Positions 53,222 to 61,842 of a stretch of DNA of 64,000 bases are shown here, piece by piece. Within the stretch, counting starts at the first letter, position 1; every line of letters begins with the position of its first letter. A model generated the notes under the pieces. That model was not told the DNA's origin and did not search any database. It was given only the letters and a program-made list of their open reading frames with translations. Source of the stretch: Candidatus Planktophila sp. GTDB lineage: Bacteria; Actinomycetota; Actinomycetes; Nanopelagicales; Nanopelagicaceae. The position numbers were made by a program, and so were the translations under genes. The stretch is taken from assembly GCA_030681675.1 (NCBI GenBank), contig JAUXRP010000015.1, forward strand, positions 124,001-188,000, read 5' to 3'.

Positions 53222-54910
53222 ATGAAAATACAGATTAAATCCCGCAGAAGTGGGTCTGTGATTGCATGTGCAATCGCAGTCGCAGCACTGGCGGCAACGA
53301 CAATCTCACCAGCAAATGCGGCCGATACTAATCCAGTTACGCCAATAAATTTAGTTGCACCTTCTGGGTTACCTGGAATTCCGGCTCTACCATTTACTGG
53401 CGTTAAGTCAGATGTCTTTACTACACCTTCGACGATGATCAACTTAGATGTTGTTCCAAGTCAGGGAGTTATCGGAACTCCGATAACAATTACAGGTAAA
53501 GGTCTACCGGTAAACACAACGTTGCCTCTAACATGGTCAACGCTCGATGGCACATGGGTAGCCGATATCCAGCCTAATAGCGTTAACTATCTTGGAACCA
53601 AATACACTAAGTACAACGTGAACATTGCATCTGTTACGACCGATTCAACTGGAGCTTTCGTCTATAAGACTAAAGTCCCATCTGATTTCGGCGGAGTACA
53701 CGATATTTATGCTGTCCAGAGCGGTGTTGCAGTCGCACACGGTGGCTTCCAAACCACTCGTGAGTTGAAGATTTCACCAAAAAGCGGTCCAATCGGCACA
53801 CCAATCACGATCACTTACACAGGTATGGGCGCAAGCCTTTACACCGCAGGAGCGGCAGTTCACTGGGATAGTTCTTATGCCGGTGAAGTTCAAGCTCTCT
53901 GGACTCGGGGCACGGGTAAGGTAGTTATTAGAGCGGCAGGACCAGTCGGAAAACACTTTATAGATGTTAAGGATGCAATCACTTTTGCATACTTAAATAT
54001 CTTGCAGTCGCCAGTTCCATATGCAAATGGTGGTCGCGCAATGTTTAAAGTTACAGCTGATAAGGGTCCAGGTAAACCCTACATCTCTTGGCCTGCAGTT
54101 GTAGAACCAACGGTTGAACTTCGTACAACGCTTTCAAACGTTGGCTTAAATCCAAATACAAAAGCTGTTGCCAAATTGTCAAAGAACAGTGGCCCAGTAC
54201 TTACAAAGACAACGTTCAGCGCAACAGGGCTTACTTCAACTGGAACTCACCAACTAGTGTGGGCCTCTGTTGTCGGTAACCGTGTGAACTGCACCGGCAC
54301 TTGCTGGGTTTATAACTCCATCCCACTTGCAACCGTGAACGTTACTGGAAGTTCTATGAGCAGCGACATTACAATCCCAGATAATTTAGGTGGATGGCAT
54401 GTAATCCAATTAAAGCAGGGCGACGTTATCGAGGCACAAGCTGCGTTCTATGTAAAGCACAGCATCATGCCCTTCTATAACAAGGCCGGCAAAGTAATTG
54501 GAATGGGACTTGCCAAAGCTGATAACTCAGGTTCAGTAGAAGCATTTGCTAAAGGTGGCGCTGGAGCTCCTTCAACCACCTTCAAGGCAGGCGAAGAAAT
54601 AACAATCAGCATCAAAGGTGTTGGTTGGACTCAACTAGATAACACAATGGCTGTCACATATGACAATAGCTACGTGGGCTATGGTTGCGGATTTAACTCA
54701 AATGGATACATGGTCATTCACATAACGGCAACAGGTGCACCAGGTACTCACATAATTGATTTACATCCAATCCTTTATACACAACAGCCATCATTTGCTA
54801 ATACTCCATATGGAATGGTCCCGATTTTGTCGGCCGACCGTGACTTTGCTGGATTAGCACTTGGATATACAGTTCCAACTATTCGCTTCGCAATTACTGT
54901 AACTAAGTAA
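53222..54910 (+). CDS. Secreted multi-Ig (IPT-like) protein, operon gene 3
   Basis: A 562-aa secreted protein. The signal peptide ends near ISPANAADT. At least three beta-sandwich repeats follow. Two open with PSQGVIGTPITITGKGL and PKSGPIGTPITITYTGMG, the pattern of IPT/TIG domains. Two cysteine pairs (NCTGTC and GYGCG) lie in the second half. There is no sorting signal or membrane helix. It could coat the surface or bind a ligand together with operon gene 2. It ends at a terminator shared with the MMPL gene. Confidence 0.65.
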   Translation: MKIQIKSRRSGSVIACAIAVAALAATTISPANAADTNPVTPINLVAPSGLPGIPALPFTGVKSDVFTTPSTMINLDVVPSQGVIGTPITITGKGLPVNTTLPLTWSTLDGTWVADIQPNSVNYLGTKYTKYNVNIASVTTDSTGAFVYKTKVPSDFGGVHDIYAVQSGVAVAHGGFQTTRELKISPKSGPIGTPITITYTGMGASLYTAGAAVHWDSSYAGEVQALWTRGTGKVVIRAAGPVGKHFIDVKDAITFAYLNILQSPVPYANGGRAMFKVTADKGPGKPYISWPAVVEPTVELRTTLSNVGLNPNTKAVAKLSKNSGPVLTKTTFSATGLTSTGTHQLVWASVVGNRVNCTGTCWVYNSIPLATVNVTGSSMSSDITIPDNLGGWHVIQLKQGDVIEAQAAFYVKHSIMPFYNKAGKVIGMGLAKADNSGSVEAFAKGGAGAPSTTFKAGEEITISIKGVGWTQLDNTMAVTYDNSYVGYGCGFNSNGYMVIHITATGAPGTHIIDLHPILYTQQPSFANTPYGMVPILSADRDFAGLALGYTVPTIRFAITVTK

Positions 54911-54925
54911 GAGAAAGTTAAGAGG

Positions 54926-54970
54926 CTAAAGCCTCACCTCTCGGATCTCGAGGGGGGAGGCTTTAGTTTT
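54926..54970. terminator. Terminator embedded in the mmpL 3' codons
   Basis: CTAAAGCCTC (54926-54935) pairs with GAGGCTTTAG (54957-54966), and an inner CCTC/GAGG extends the stem. TTTTTA follows on the plus strand, so it terminates the secreted-protein operon. The left arm also encodes the last residues and stop codon of the MMPL protein on the other strand. Confidence 0.85.
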
Positions 54971-57091
54971 TAGTAATCGAGCCGCCCAAACTGGAAGCCA
55001 CCAATTCCAGCGTCCTAGTAAGAGCATTGTGCTGGGTAGAAGAAGGCCTCGAATAATCGTTGCATCAATGAGAACTCCAACACCAAGACCAATACCGAGT
55101 TGCTGCAAGCCTGCGAAATGACCCATAACAAAACCACTCATTGCAGCAACAAAAATAATCGCCGCCGCGCTCACCACACCTCCGGTCTGTACCATGCCCT
55201 CCACAATTGCATCGTTATTTGTTGCTCCTCGCTCTCGTGCTTCGCGCATTCGGGAGACAAGAAAGAGTTCGTAGTCCATCGATAAACCAAAGAGAACTGC
55301 ACTCAAAAAGATAAGTGCCCAAACTTCAATCTGATCGAGCCTATACGTTTGCAGAATTGACGATGCAAATCCAAAGCGAAAGACCGCCACTAAGGCAGCA
55401 AAAGCGACGGCAATCGAAATCAAGTCCAGAGCGATTGCTTTAATCGGTAATATTAAAGAACGTAAAGCACGAGTTAATAAGATGTACGTCAAAAGTAGTG
55501 CAAGCACAATAATCCAAGGTATTGAGTCAAGAACTGCCCTGATTAAATCAACGCCTTGAGCGGGTGCTCCACCCAAATAGGAAGTGGATTGAGGAGAAAA
55601 TCCTGCTGCCTCTAAATCAATTGTGCGAAGAGTGTTGACTAATTCATCGCTCTCGGGCAGACCGAGGGCGTGTTGGCCGACTACGAAAATTCTAAGGTAC
55701 CGTCCAGTGTCATCAATAAAAGGAGCTTTATTGTCAGTTGCAACAATAAAGATTTCGGAGTTTTTAGTTAACATTCTTGCTAACTTCATGCGAGCCGTAA
55801 TTACAGTCGGTAAATTTGCTTGCCCTTCGGCGCCAAGATCAATGACAAGCTCATGAGGAGTGATGACACCAGGACCGGCGCGATTAGTGATTAACGACAA
55901 TGCTTGTGAGGATTCAAGATTGGTTGGAATCGCCGTTAACGAACTAGGGGTAATTGCGAGCCAAAAGATGGAGGATGCCATTATTGCTAGTGTTAGCAGC
56001 GAACCGAAAAAGACACTCTTAGGTTTTTTAACTGCAAAACCTGCAATCTTTGCCCATGAACCGGATAAAACATCCCTGCGACCGATGAGACCATGGAAAC
56101 CTGCAGTTGAAACCGCTTTTCTGCCGAGAAGAGAAAGTAGTGCAGGTGCCAAGGTGATGGCCGCCAGCATCGATGTCATAGGAACAATTAAACCGGCAGC
56201 TCCAAGTGAGCGAACAAAGGGAACAGGAACTAGAAGCAAAGTTGCCAAGGCGATGCACACGATTGTTCCTGAAATTAAAACCGTACGGCCTGCCGTTGCC
56301 ATTGTGGCAAGAATTGCATTATCTACAGAGCCTTCAGAACCTTTGCGTAACTCGCGACGAAATCTATGAAGTAGAAGTAGTGAGTAATCGATTGCAAGTC
56401 CAAGACCAATAAGTTCTACGATATTTGGAATATACAAAACCATGAGCATCTGCTGTGCTAACAGATATACCAAGGCCATTGCCAGAGAGATCGATGCCAT
56501 CGCAAAAATAATCGGAATAATCGCAGCTATCGAAAACCCAAGCATGAGAAGGAGAAGTAATAGTGCCACTGCGATAGCGACAAATCGGCCACGATGTAAA
56601 TCACTTGCAAGTACTGGTGAGACATCATGGTTGATCGCTGGGGGACCAGTTACCAGTACACCGTGCAATCCCGCATTTTCTATGGCGGCGCGAAGGCCTT
56701 CAGTTTGAGCGGCGGCATTTAGCAGCGAGTATGGAGTGGTGATGCTCGCAATGAGAATCCCACTCATTGCTCGCTGTTGAACCACCTCTGCCCCGGCAAT
56801 TTCCGCAGTGGCTTTTTCGATGGAGGATTTGTACCCCTCTATCTCATCTGGGGTGGAGGTTTTGAACTTATACAACGCTGTAAATGTGCCTTGGATGTTC
56901 TCGTTAAAATGAGCTGTAAGAATCTCATCGGCTTGAGCTGATTGACTACCCGGAACTTCAAGAGATGTAGTCAAGTGCTGATCAATATTGGCGCTAGCAA
57001 ATGCACCAGCAGCCGATAGTGCAATCCACACAGCGATGATGATTAAGCGGTGGCGGATTACGACCCGAACCCATAACCCCATCATGGGCAC
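54926..57091 (-). CDS. MMPL/RND-superfamily exporter
   Basis: A 721-aa inner-membrane protein with about 12 helices and two large extracellular loops (after helix 1 and helix 7). The signature GLGLAIDYSLLLLHRFRREL and the second-half counterpart LFGLSMDYELFLVSRMREARE carry the proton-relay Asp-Tyr pairs of MmpL proteins. Members export lipids or small molecules; this substrate is unknown. The 3' end doubles as a terminator for the convergent operon. Confidence 0.9.
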   Translation of the reverse strand: MPMMGLWVRVVIRHRLIIIAVWIALSAAGAFASANIDQHLTTSLEVPGSQSAQADEILTAHFNENIQGTFTALYKFKTSTPDEIEGYKSSIEKATAEIAGAEVVQQRAMSGILIASITTPYSLLNAAAQTEGLRAAIENAGLHGVLVTGPPAINHDVSPVLASDLHRGRFVAIAVALLLLLLMLGFSIAAIIPIIFAMASISLAMALVYLLAQQMLMVLYIPNIVELIGLGLAIDYSLLLLHRFRRELRKGSEGSVDNAILATMATAGRTVLISGTIVCIALATLLLVPVPFVRSLGAAGLIVPMTSMLAAITLAPALLSLLGRKAVSTAGFHGLIGRRDVLSGSWAKIAGFAVKKPKSVFFGSLLTLAIMASSIFWLAITPSSLTAIPTNLESSQALSLITNRAGPGVITPHELVIDLGAEGQANLPTVITARMKLARMLTKNSEIFIVATDNKAPFIDDTGRYLRIFVVGQHALGLPESDELVNTLRTIDLEAAGFSPQSTSYLGGAPAQGVDLIRAVLDSIPWIIVLALLLTYILLTRALRSLILPIKAIALDLISIAVAFAALVAVFRFGFASSILQTYRLDQIEVWALIFLSAVLFGLSMDYELFLVSRMREARERGATNNDAIVEGMVQTGGVVSAAAIIFVAAMSGFVMGHFAGLQQLGIGLGVGVLIDATIIRGLLLPSTMLLLGRWNWWLPVWAARLLKTKASPLEIREVRL

Positions 57092-57133
57092 GAGTCTAAT
57101 GATTTGTGGATTTACTGCTACGCACTTACTCTT

Positions 57134-57233
57134 ATCCAGTTAAAGGGGAGTACCTCGCTACAGCTACCTCGTCAATACGGTGTAAAAACCCGGGGCGCTG
57201 GCCGATCATTCGGTTAGGGAGACCTTGACCATG
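57134..57233 (+). promoter_or_regulatory. yybP-ykoY manganese riboswitch
   Basis: The conserved boxes of this Mn2+-sensing class are present: AAAGGGGAGTACCTCGCTAC at 57143-57162 on the 5' side and CCCGGGGCGCTGGCC at 57189-57203. GGGAGACCTTGACC at 57217-57230 closes the basal stem with GTTAAAGG. It lies 30 nt before a TerC-family exporter, the usual partner. High Mn2+ would turn the gene on. Confidence 0.87.
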
Positions 57234-57262
57234 TACTACTCATGGCAATCAAGGGAGTTTTA

Positions 57263-58255
57263 ATGCAAGTTTCACTAACAGTATGGGTTGTCACAGTTTC
57301 TTTGGTGGCGCTATTAATCAGCATAGATTTGTTTACGGCCAGTAGAAAACCACATGATGTGAAGTTCAAAGAGGCGATTTTGTGGACGCTGTTTTATGTA
57401 GGTATTTCAATTGGATTTGGAATCTGGGTCTTTAGCTCATATGGCTCCAAATACGGAACCGAGTTCTTTGCCGCCTACTTAGTTGAATACTCACTCTCAA
57501 TTGATAACCTATTTATATTCGTCATCATTTTGGCTCAGTTTGCCGTGCCAAGTATCTTCCAGCAGAGAGTCCTACTTATAGGTGTAATTCTCGCCTTAAT
57601 TTTACGCGCGATTTTTATAGCAATTGGAGCTGCAGCGATAGCTGCATTCTCATTCACTTTCGTAATCTTCGGAGCCATTCTTATCTGGACCGGAATAGGT
57701 CTATTCAAGCACTGGGATGAGGATCCGAATCCAAATGATAATTTTTTGGTTCGCAAACTTCGATCATCTATTGCCATGGTCGATGAGTTCCACGGATCTA
57801 AGCTCTTTATTAAGTTTGATGGCAAACGATTTGCGACCCCTATGTTCTTAGTCATTATTGCTATCGCCTCAACTGACTTGCTCTTTGCCCTCGATTCGAT
57901 TCCAGCGACTTTTGGTGTCACCTCAGAGACCTTTTTAGTCTTTTCCGCTAACGCATTCGCACTTCTTGGCCTTCGCGCCCTTTACTTTCTACTCAAAGGC
58001 TTGCTTGATAAGTTGGTATACCTATCCCTGGGGTTGTCAATAATTTTGATGTTCATTGGCGTCAAGTTAATCCTGACTTTCGCCCACGAGGAGTTCGCTC
58101 AAATTCCTAAGATTCCAACGGTTCTTAGCCTCGGTGTAATTGCGTCAATTCTGGCCGTTGCAACAATTGCGAGCATCATCAAGAGTAAATCCGATCCAAC
58201 GGCACATGCTCATGCGGGTCGAATCACCGCTCAAGACGAGAAAACCGGCAAATAA
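57263..58255 (+). CDS. TerC/Alx-family membrane protein (putative Mn2+ exporter)
   Basis: A 330-aa protein with about nine helices. The family motifs SLSIDNLFIFVIILAQF and STDLLFALDSIPATFGVT bear the paired acidic residues that bind the metal. ATG 57263 is chosen because AAGGGAG (57251-57257) lies 5 nt upstream; the ATG at 57242 adds seven residues and lacks such a site. The Mn2+ riboswitch directly upstream makes manganese efflux, or metal loading of exported proteins, the best role. The C-terminal tail has His (AHAHAG). Confidence 0.92.
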   Translation: MQVSLTVWVVTVSLVALLISIDLFTASRKPHDVKFKEAILWTLFYVGISIGFGIWVFSSYGSKYGTEFFAAYLVEYSLSIDNLFIFVIILAQFAVPSIFQQRVLLIGVILALILRAIFIAIGAAAIAAFSFTFVIFGAILIWTGIGLFKHWDEDPNPNDNFLVRKLRSSIAMVDEFHGSKLFIKFDGKRFATPMFLVIIAIASTDLLFALDSIPATFGVTSETFLVFSANAFALLGLRALYFLLKGLLDKLVYLSLGLSIILMFIGVKLILTFAHEEFAQIPKIPTVLSLGVIASILAVATIASIIKSKSDPTAHAHAGRITAQDEKTGK

Positions 58256-58367
58256 AGGCGGGAATTGCATGAATTTATGGTCAAAGTAGCGTGGTTTAGC
58301 CACGTTACCAAGCCATTGCTGGCAGGATTACCCGTATTAACACCAAACAAGTACTGGAGAATTAACA

Positions 58368-58643
58368 ATGAATAAAAAAGAGATCGTTGCAAAGTTAGCT
58401 GCAGATTCAAAGCAGAGCGAGAGCGCAGTTTTATCAATGCTGGAGGCCCTTGAAGCCCTTGCTATCTCAATGCTCCAGCGCAAGGAGAAGCTGGTAATTC
58501 CAGGCTTTATCTCAATTGAGGCGGTAGCTCGCGCGGCACGCTCAGGCCGTAACCCACAGACAGGTGCAGTTCTACAGATCCCTGCCCGCACTGGCGTCAA
58601 GGTAAGTGCCGGCACGAAGCTTAAGAAGGCCGTTGCTCAATAA
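58368..58643 (+). CDS. hup: HU-family nucleoid protein
   Basis: A 91-aa DNA-bending protein. The dimerisation helices (NKKEIVAKLAADSKQSESAV) are followed by the arm GFISIEAVARAARSGRNPQTGAVLQIPAR, in which the conserved Pro intercalates. It lacks the long Lys/Ala-rich tail of HupB from high-GC Actinobacteria and keeps the short bacterial form. It is followed directly by a very strong terminator, and looks like a highly expressed single gene. Confidence 0.96.
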   Translation: MNKKEIVAKLAADSKQSESAVLSMLEALEALAISMLQRKEKLVIPGFISIEAVARAARSGRNPQTGAVLQIPARTGVKVSAGTKLKKAVAQ

Positions 58644-58651
58644 TTATTTAT

Positions 58652-58690
58652 AAAAAAGGCAGAGGTGAGTTTCTCACCTCTGCCTTTTTT
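58652..58690. terminator. Bidirectional terminator between hup and gdhA
   Basis: An 18-bp perfect inverted repeat (arms 58652-58669 and 58673-58690, core GGCAGAGGTGAG/CTCACCTCTGCC) with a 3-nt loop and A6/T6 flanks, so it works in both directions. Confidence 0.95.
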
Positions 58691-58702
58691 TATTCAATTT
58701 TT

Positions 58703-59941
58703 CTATGGATAGAGACCTCGCAGATGGTGCGCCTCGGCCACTCGAGCTACACCTAACATATGCGCAGCCTCGCGCCAAGTCACTTTTCGACCAGTAGCCA
58801 TTTCTTCAACCTCACTAAAGGCTTTCATCAGAATACGGTTGAGATTTGTCTTAACCTCATCGGCATCCCAGGCATAGTTCTGCTTATCTTGTACCCACTC
58901 AAAGTAGGAAACAATCACACCCCCTGAGTTCGCCAAAATATCGGGAACTACAAGTATTCCCTTGTCATTTAATATCGCATCACCTTCAGGAGATGTTGGA
59001 GCATTTGCACCCTCCACGACAATCTTGGCCTTGATGCCACGGGCGGTATACCCAGTGATTGAATCTGAGAGCGCGGCGGGAATGAGAACATCTACATCTA
59101 AGTGAAGGAGTTCTTCGTTGCTGAGGCGATCGGTGCCCGGTGCATCTAGATTTTTGTGCACTAAGAAATGTGACCATAGCGCAGTCGCGTTTTCAAAGCC
59201 AATAACTGCGCCATTCACATCACTTACCGCAACAACTTTTAGCCCCATATTTTCAAGTGCTATGGCGGCCCAGTAGCCGACCTTTCCGAAGCCTTGAATC
59301 GCAACAGTTGCACCAATTGGATTAATCCCTCTCATCCGCAGCGCTTCCCGCGTTGAGATTGCAACACCATCGCCTGTTGCTGAGTTTCGACCAAGTGAAC
59401 CACCTAAAACGATTGGCTTACCTGTAACAACTCCTGGGACCGAGAAGCCTGCATTAACTGAGTAGGTATCCATCATCCAGGCCATGTTACGTTCATCGGT
59501 TCCAACATCGGGTGCTGGAATGTCGCGCTCTGGTCCTATGATTGGCAAAATCTCTGATGTATATCGACGAGTTAAGCGCTCATTTTCGCGATCCGATAAA
59601 GTAGAAGCATCGACAGCTATTCCGCCTTTAGCACCACCGAATGGCAGGTTAGTGAGCGCGCATTTCCATGTCATTAACATGGCAAGGGCGATAGTTTCTT
59701 CGAGATCGATCTGTGGGTGAAAACGAACTCCACCCTTAGAAGGTCCTCTTGTGGTTGAGTATTGGACTCGGTATCCCTTATACATTTCGACTTTGTCATT
59801 ATCTCGTCGTAAGGGAACGGCTACTTCTAAAATTCGCCGTGGGGTTGAAAGTGTTTGCCAATCATTTTCTGAAAGGCCTAATTGATCAACTGCAGTGCGT
59901 AATTGCGTGCGCGCAGTTTCGAAAGCTGACTCCGTTGTCAT
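58703..59941 (-). CDS. gdhA: Glutamate dehydrogenase (Glu/Leu/Phe/Val family)
   Basis: A 412-aa enzyme interconverting glutamate and 2-oxoglutarate with ammonia. The substrate domain has KGGVRFHPQIDLEE, the catalytic lysine segment LPFGGAKGGIAVD and ERDIPAPDVGT. The Rossmann domain has VAIQGFGKVGYWAA. The C-terminal VSYFEWVQDKQNYAWD is typical of the roughly 415-residue bacterial/archaeal type. It would channel glutamate from Hut and GGT into the citric-acid cycle. It is convergent with hup. Confidence 0.95.
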   Translation of the reverse strand: MTTESAFETARTQLRTAVDQLGLSENDWQTLSTPRRILEVAVPLRRDNDKVEMYKGYRVQYSTTRGPSKGGVRFHPQIDLEETIALAMLMTWKCALTNLPFGGAKGGIAVDASTLSDRENERLTRRYTSEILPIIGPERDIPAPDVGTDERNMAWMMDTYSVNAGFSVPGVVTGKPIVLGGSLGRNSATGDGVAISTREALRMRGINPIGATVAIQGFGKVGYWAAIALENMGLKVVAVSDVNGAVIGFENATALWSHFLVHKNLDAPGTDRLSNEELLHLDVDVLIPAALSDSITGYTARGIKAKIVVEGANAPTSPEGDAILNDKGILVVPDILANSGGVIVSYFEWVQDKQNYAWDADEVKTNLNRILMKAFSEVEEMATGRKVTWREAAHMLGVARVAEAHHLRGLYP

Positions 59942-59964
59942 GAGATGAATCTATGTGAAATCAG

Positions 59965-59996
59965 TGAAAAACACCAACATCAGATTGTTGGTTTTA
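59965..59996 (-). terminator. Terminator of the Fbp/Pot-type ABC operon
   Basis: On the minus strand CCAACA (59991-59986) and TGTTGG (59979-59974) form a 6-bp stem flanked by A4 and T5 tracts. It overlaps the last codons of the ATPase gene. Confidence 0.65.
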
Positions 59997-61029
59997 CAAA
60001 AACAGGCCTATCTAAAAGTGATACCTTTACGAGAGCGCCTGCACTCAACCCAGCGGCATCAGAACTAGGAAGTTGCGCAGTAACACGTGTTCCATCATTT
60101 AAGGTAATACTTAAGCGGCATGATGCACCGAGGAAACTAGCTGAAAAAACCGTTGCATTTCCTGACTCGCTTGCAACAACTTCAATATTTTCTGGACGCA
60201 CAAGTGCAATACCTTGACCAATTGTGATTGACCCTTTGAGAGTCTTAACAGTTGAGTCAAGTAATTCAATTGCGCCTTTTGAGACGACACCGGAGATTGG
60301 ATTTGTGAGCCCAACGAATTCAGCTACAAATGCAGTGCCAGGGCGGTCATACAGCTCGTCCGGCGCTGCAATCTGTTCAAGTTGGCCATTTCTCATTACA
60401 CCTACCCGGTCGGCGATCCCCAGTGCCTCTTCTTGGTCATGGGTTACAAACAGCGTAGTGGTGCCAAGTTCTAATTGAATTCTGCGAATCTCTTCGCGCA
60501 ATTGTGTGCGAACTTTTGCATCAAGGGCTGAAAGCGGTTCGTCAAGAAGCAATACCTTTGGAGAAATTGCAAGCGCGCGGGCTAGAGCGATTCGTTGTTG
60601 CTGGCCCCCCGAAAGTTGATGTGGGTAATGATTGGCATGGGAAGATAAACCCACAAGTTCCAATAGTTCAGATGAACGTGCTTTGCGTTTATCTTTTGAT
60701 GTCCTGTGAGCTTTAAGCTTCAATCCATATTCAACATTATCTCGCGCGGTCATGTGAGGAAAAAGTGAGTAAGCCTGGAAAACCATTCCCATCCCACGTT
60801 TGTTAGCGCTTTGGAAAGTTACATCTTTGCCGTCGACAATCATTAGACCGCGGTCAAGCTCTTGTAATCCCGCCAAAGCACGTAATGCAGTTGTCTTACC
60901 GCAACCCGAAGGACCAAGAAGTGCTACAAGTTCGCCCTCAGCAATATCAAGGCTCAACCCATCGAGTGCTTTAACTTTGCCAAAATGCTTTGCAAGGTTA
61001 TTCAATTGTACATAGGGTGATGAGCTCAA
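59980..61029 (-). CDS. ABC transporter ATPase (Fbp/Pot family)
   Basis: A 349-aa ATPase. Walker A is LLGPSGCGKTTALRALAG, the signature is LSGGQQQRIALARAL, Walker B is VLLLDEPLSALD and the switch is VTHDQEEAL. A C-terminal TOBE domain (about 250-349) follows. The type serves iron(III), polyamine or phosphonate importers. It is the last gene of a four-gene minus-strand operon, 18 nt after the permease. Confidence 0.92.
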   Translation of the reverse strand: MSSSPYVQLNNLAKHFGKVKALDGLSLDIAEGELVALLGPSGCGKTTALRALAGLQELDRGLMIVDGKDVTFQSANKRGMGMVFQAYSLFPHMTARDNVEYGLKLKAHRTSKDKRKARSSELLELVGLSSHANHYPHQLSGGQQQRIALARALAISPKVLLLDEPLSALDAKVRTQLREEIRRIQLELGTTTLFVTHDQEEALGIADRVGVMRNGQLEQIAAPDELYDRPGTAFVAEFVGLTNPISGVVSKGAIELLDSTVKTLKGSITIGQGIALVRPENIEVVASESGNATVFSASFLGASCRLSITLNDGTRVTAQLPSSDAAGLSAGALVKVSLLDRPVFVKPTI

Positions 61030-61047
61030 TGTATTAATCCTTTCGTA

Positions 61048-61842
61048 TCATTTTACATCAACATCAAGGACTGTACCAAGACGTTTTTTGTTTGGGATGA
61101 GTAAGAGCAAGAACAGAACAAAGAGAAGTGATGCAAGGGATACCGCAACAGCAACATTTCCATTTGCTCTTCCAATTTGAGCGATTACAACTTGGAAAGT
61201 CTTATAGTTGAGAATATTAGAAATTGTGTACTCTCCAAGCACTAATGCGATCGCTATGAAAGAGCCATTGATAATTCCAGTCTTAATGGTTGGCATTATT
61301 ATCCCAAAAATGACTCTTCCGATTGATGCACCGAGCGTTCTTGCCGCCTCAGCTAAAGTGTGAATATCTACCGCATCTAAAGCGGCCGAGAGTGATCGAT
61401 ATGTATACGGCAAAATTAACATCGAATAGACTCCAGAAAGAGTTATTGGAGATTCAGTCAAATTTATTGAAATCCAGCGATACAAAGGTGCGATTCCCAC
61501 AACAATTACAATGGCTGGAATTGCAAGAGGCAAGAGACACAAGAGTTCAAAAGGGCGCCGAAGAAGAGGAAGTTTTAAATGCACCCAAATTGCCGTCGGT
61601 ACTATGAGAAAGAGAATAAGAGCCATTACAATCAATGCAGTTAACAAAGAGCGAGTGATTGCAATTGCTAAATCAGGTTGTGATGGAATGATTCTCCAGG
61701 AATCTAAGTTCCTAGATTTCCCACCTAAGCCAAATTGTTTGGTCGAAAAATCAAACATCGCGTAGAGCGGCATTAAAAGGTAAAAAGAGACTACTGCAAT
61801 AATTGAAATGCGCCAGATCCGAACCCCAATAGATTTTTTCAT
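61048..61842 (-). CDS. ABC transporter permease (second permease, Fbp/Pot family)
   Basis: A 264-aa permease with six helices. The EAA loop is LAEAARTLGASIGRVIFGIIMP. ATG 61842 overlaps the upstream permease stop (ATGA) and follows GGGAG, so it is preferred to the frame start at 61857. It forms a heterodimeric channel with the preceding gene's product. Confidence 0.9.
   Translation of the reverse strand: MKKSIGVRIWRISIIAVVSFYLLMPLYAMFDFSTKQFGLGGKSRNLDSWRIIPSQPDLAIAITRSLLTALIVMALILFLIVPTAIWVHLKLPLLRRPFELLCLLPLAIPAIVIVVGIAPLYRWISINLTESPITLSGVYSMLILPYTYRSLSAALDAVDIHTLAEAARTLGASIGRVIFGIIMPTIKTGIINGSFIAIALVLGEYTISNILNYKTFQVVIAQIGRANGNVAVAVSLASLLFVLFLLLLIPNKKRLGTVLDVDVK

Noticed and set aside
55860-56369. 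169-aa plus-strand frame
   Set aside because: Antisense of the MMPL exporter, which has clear helices and motifs on the other strand.
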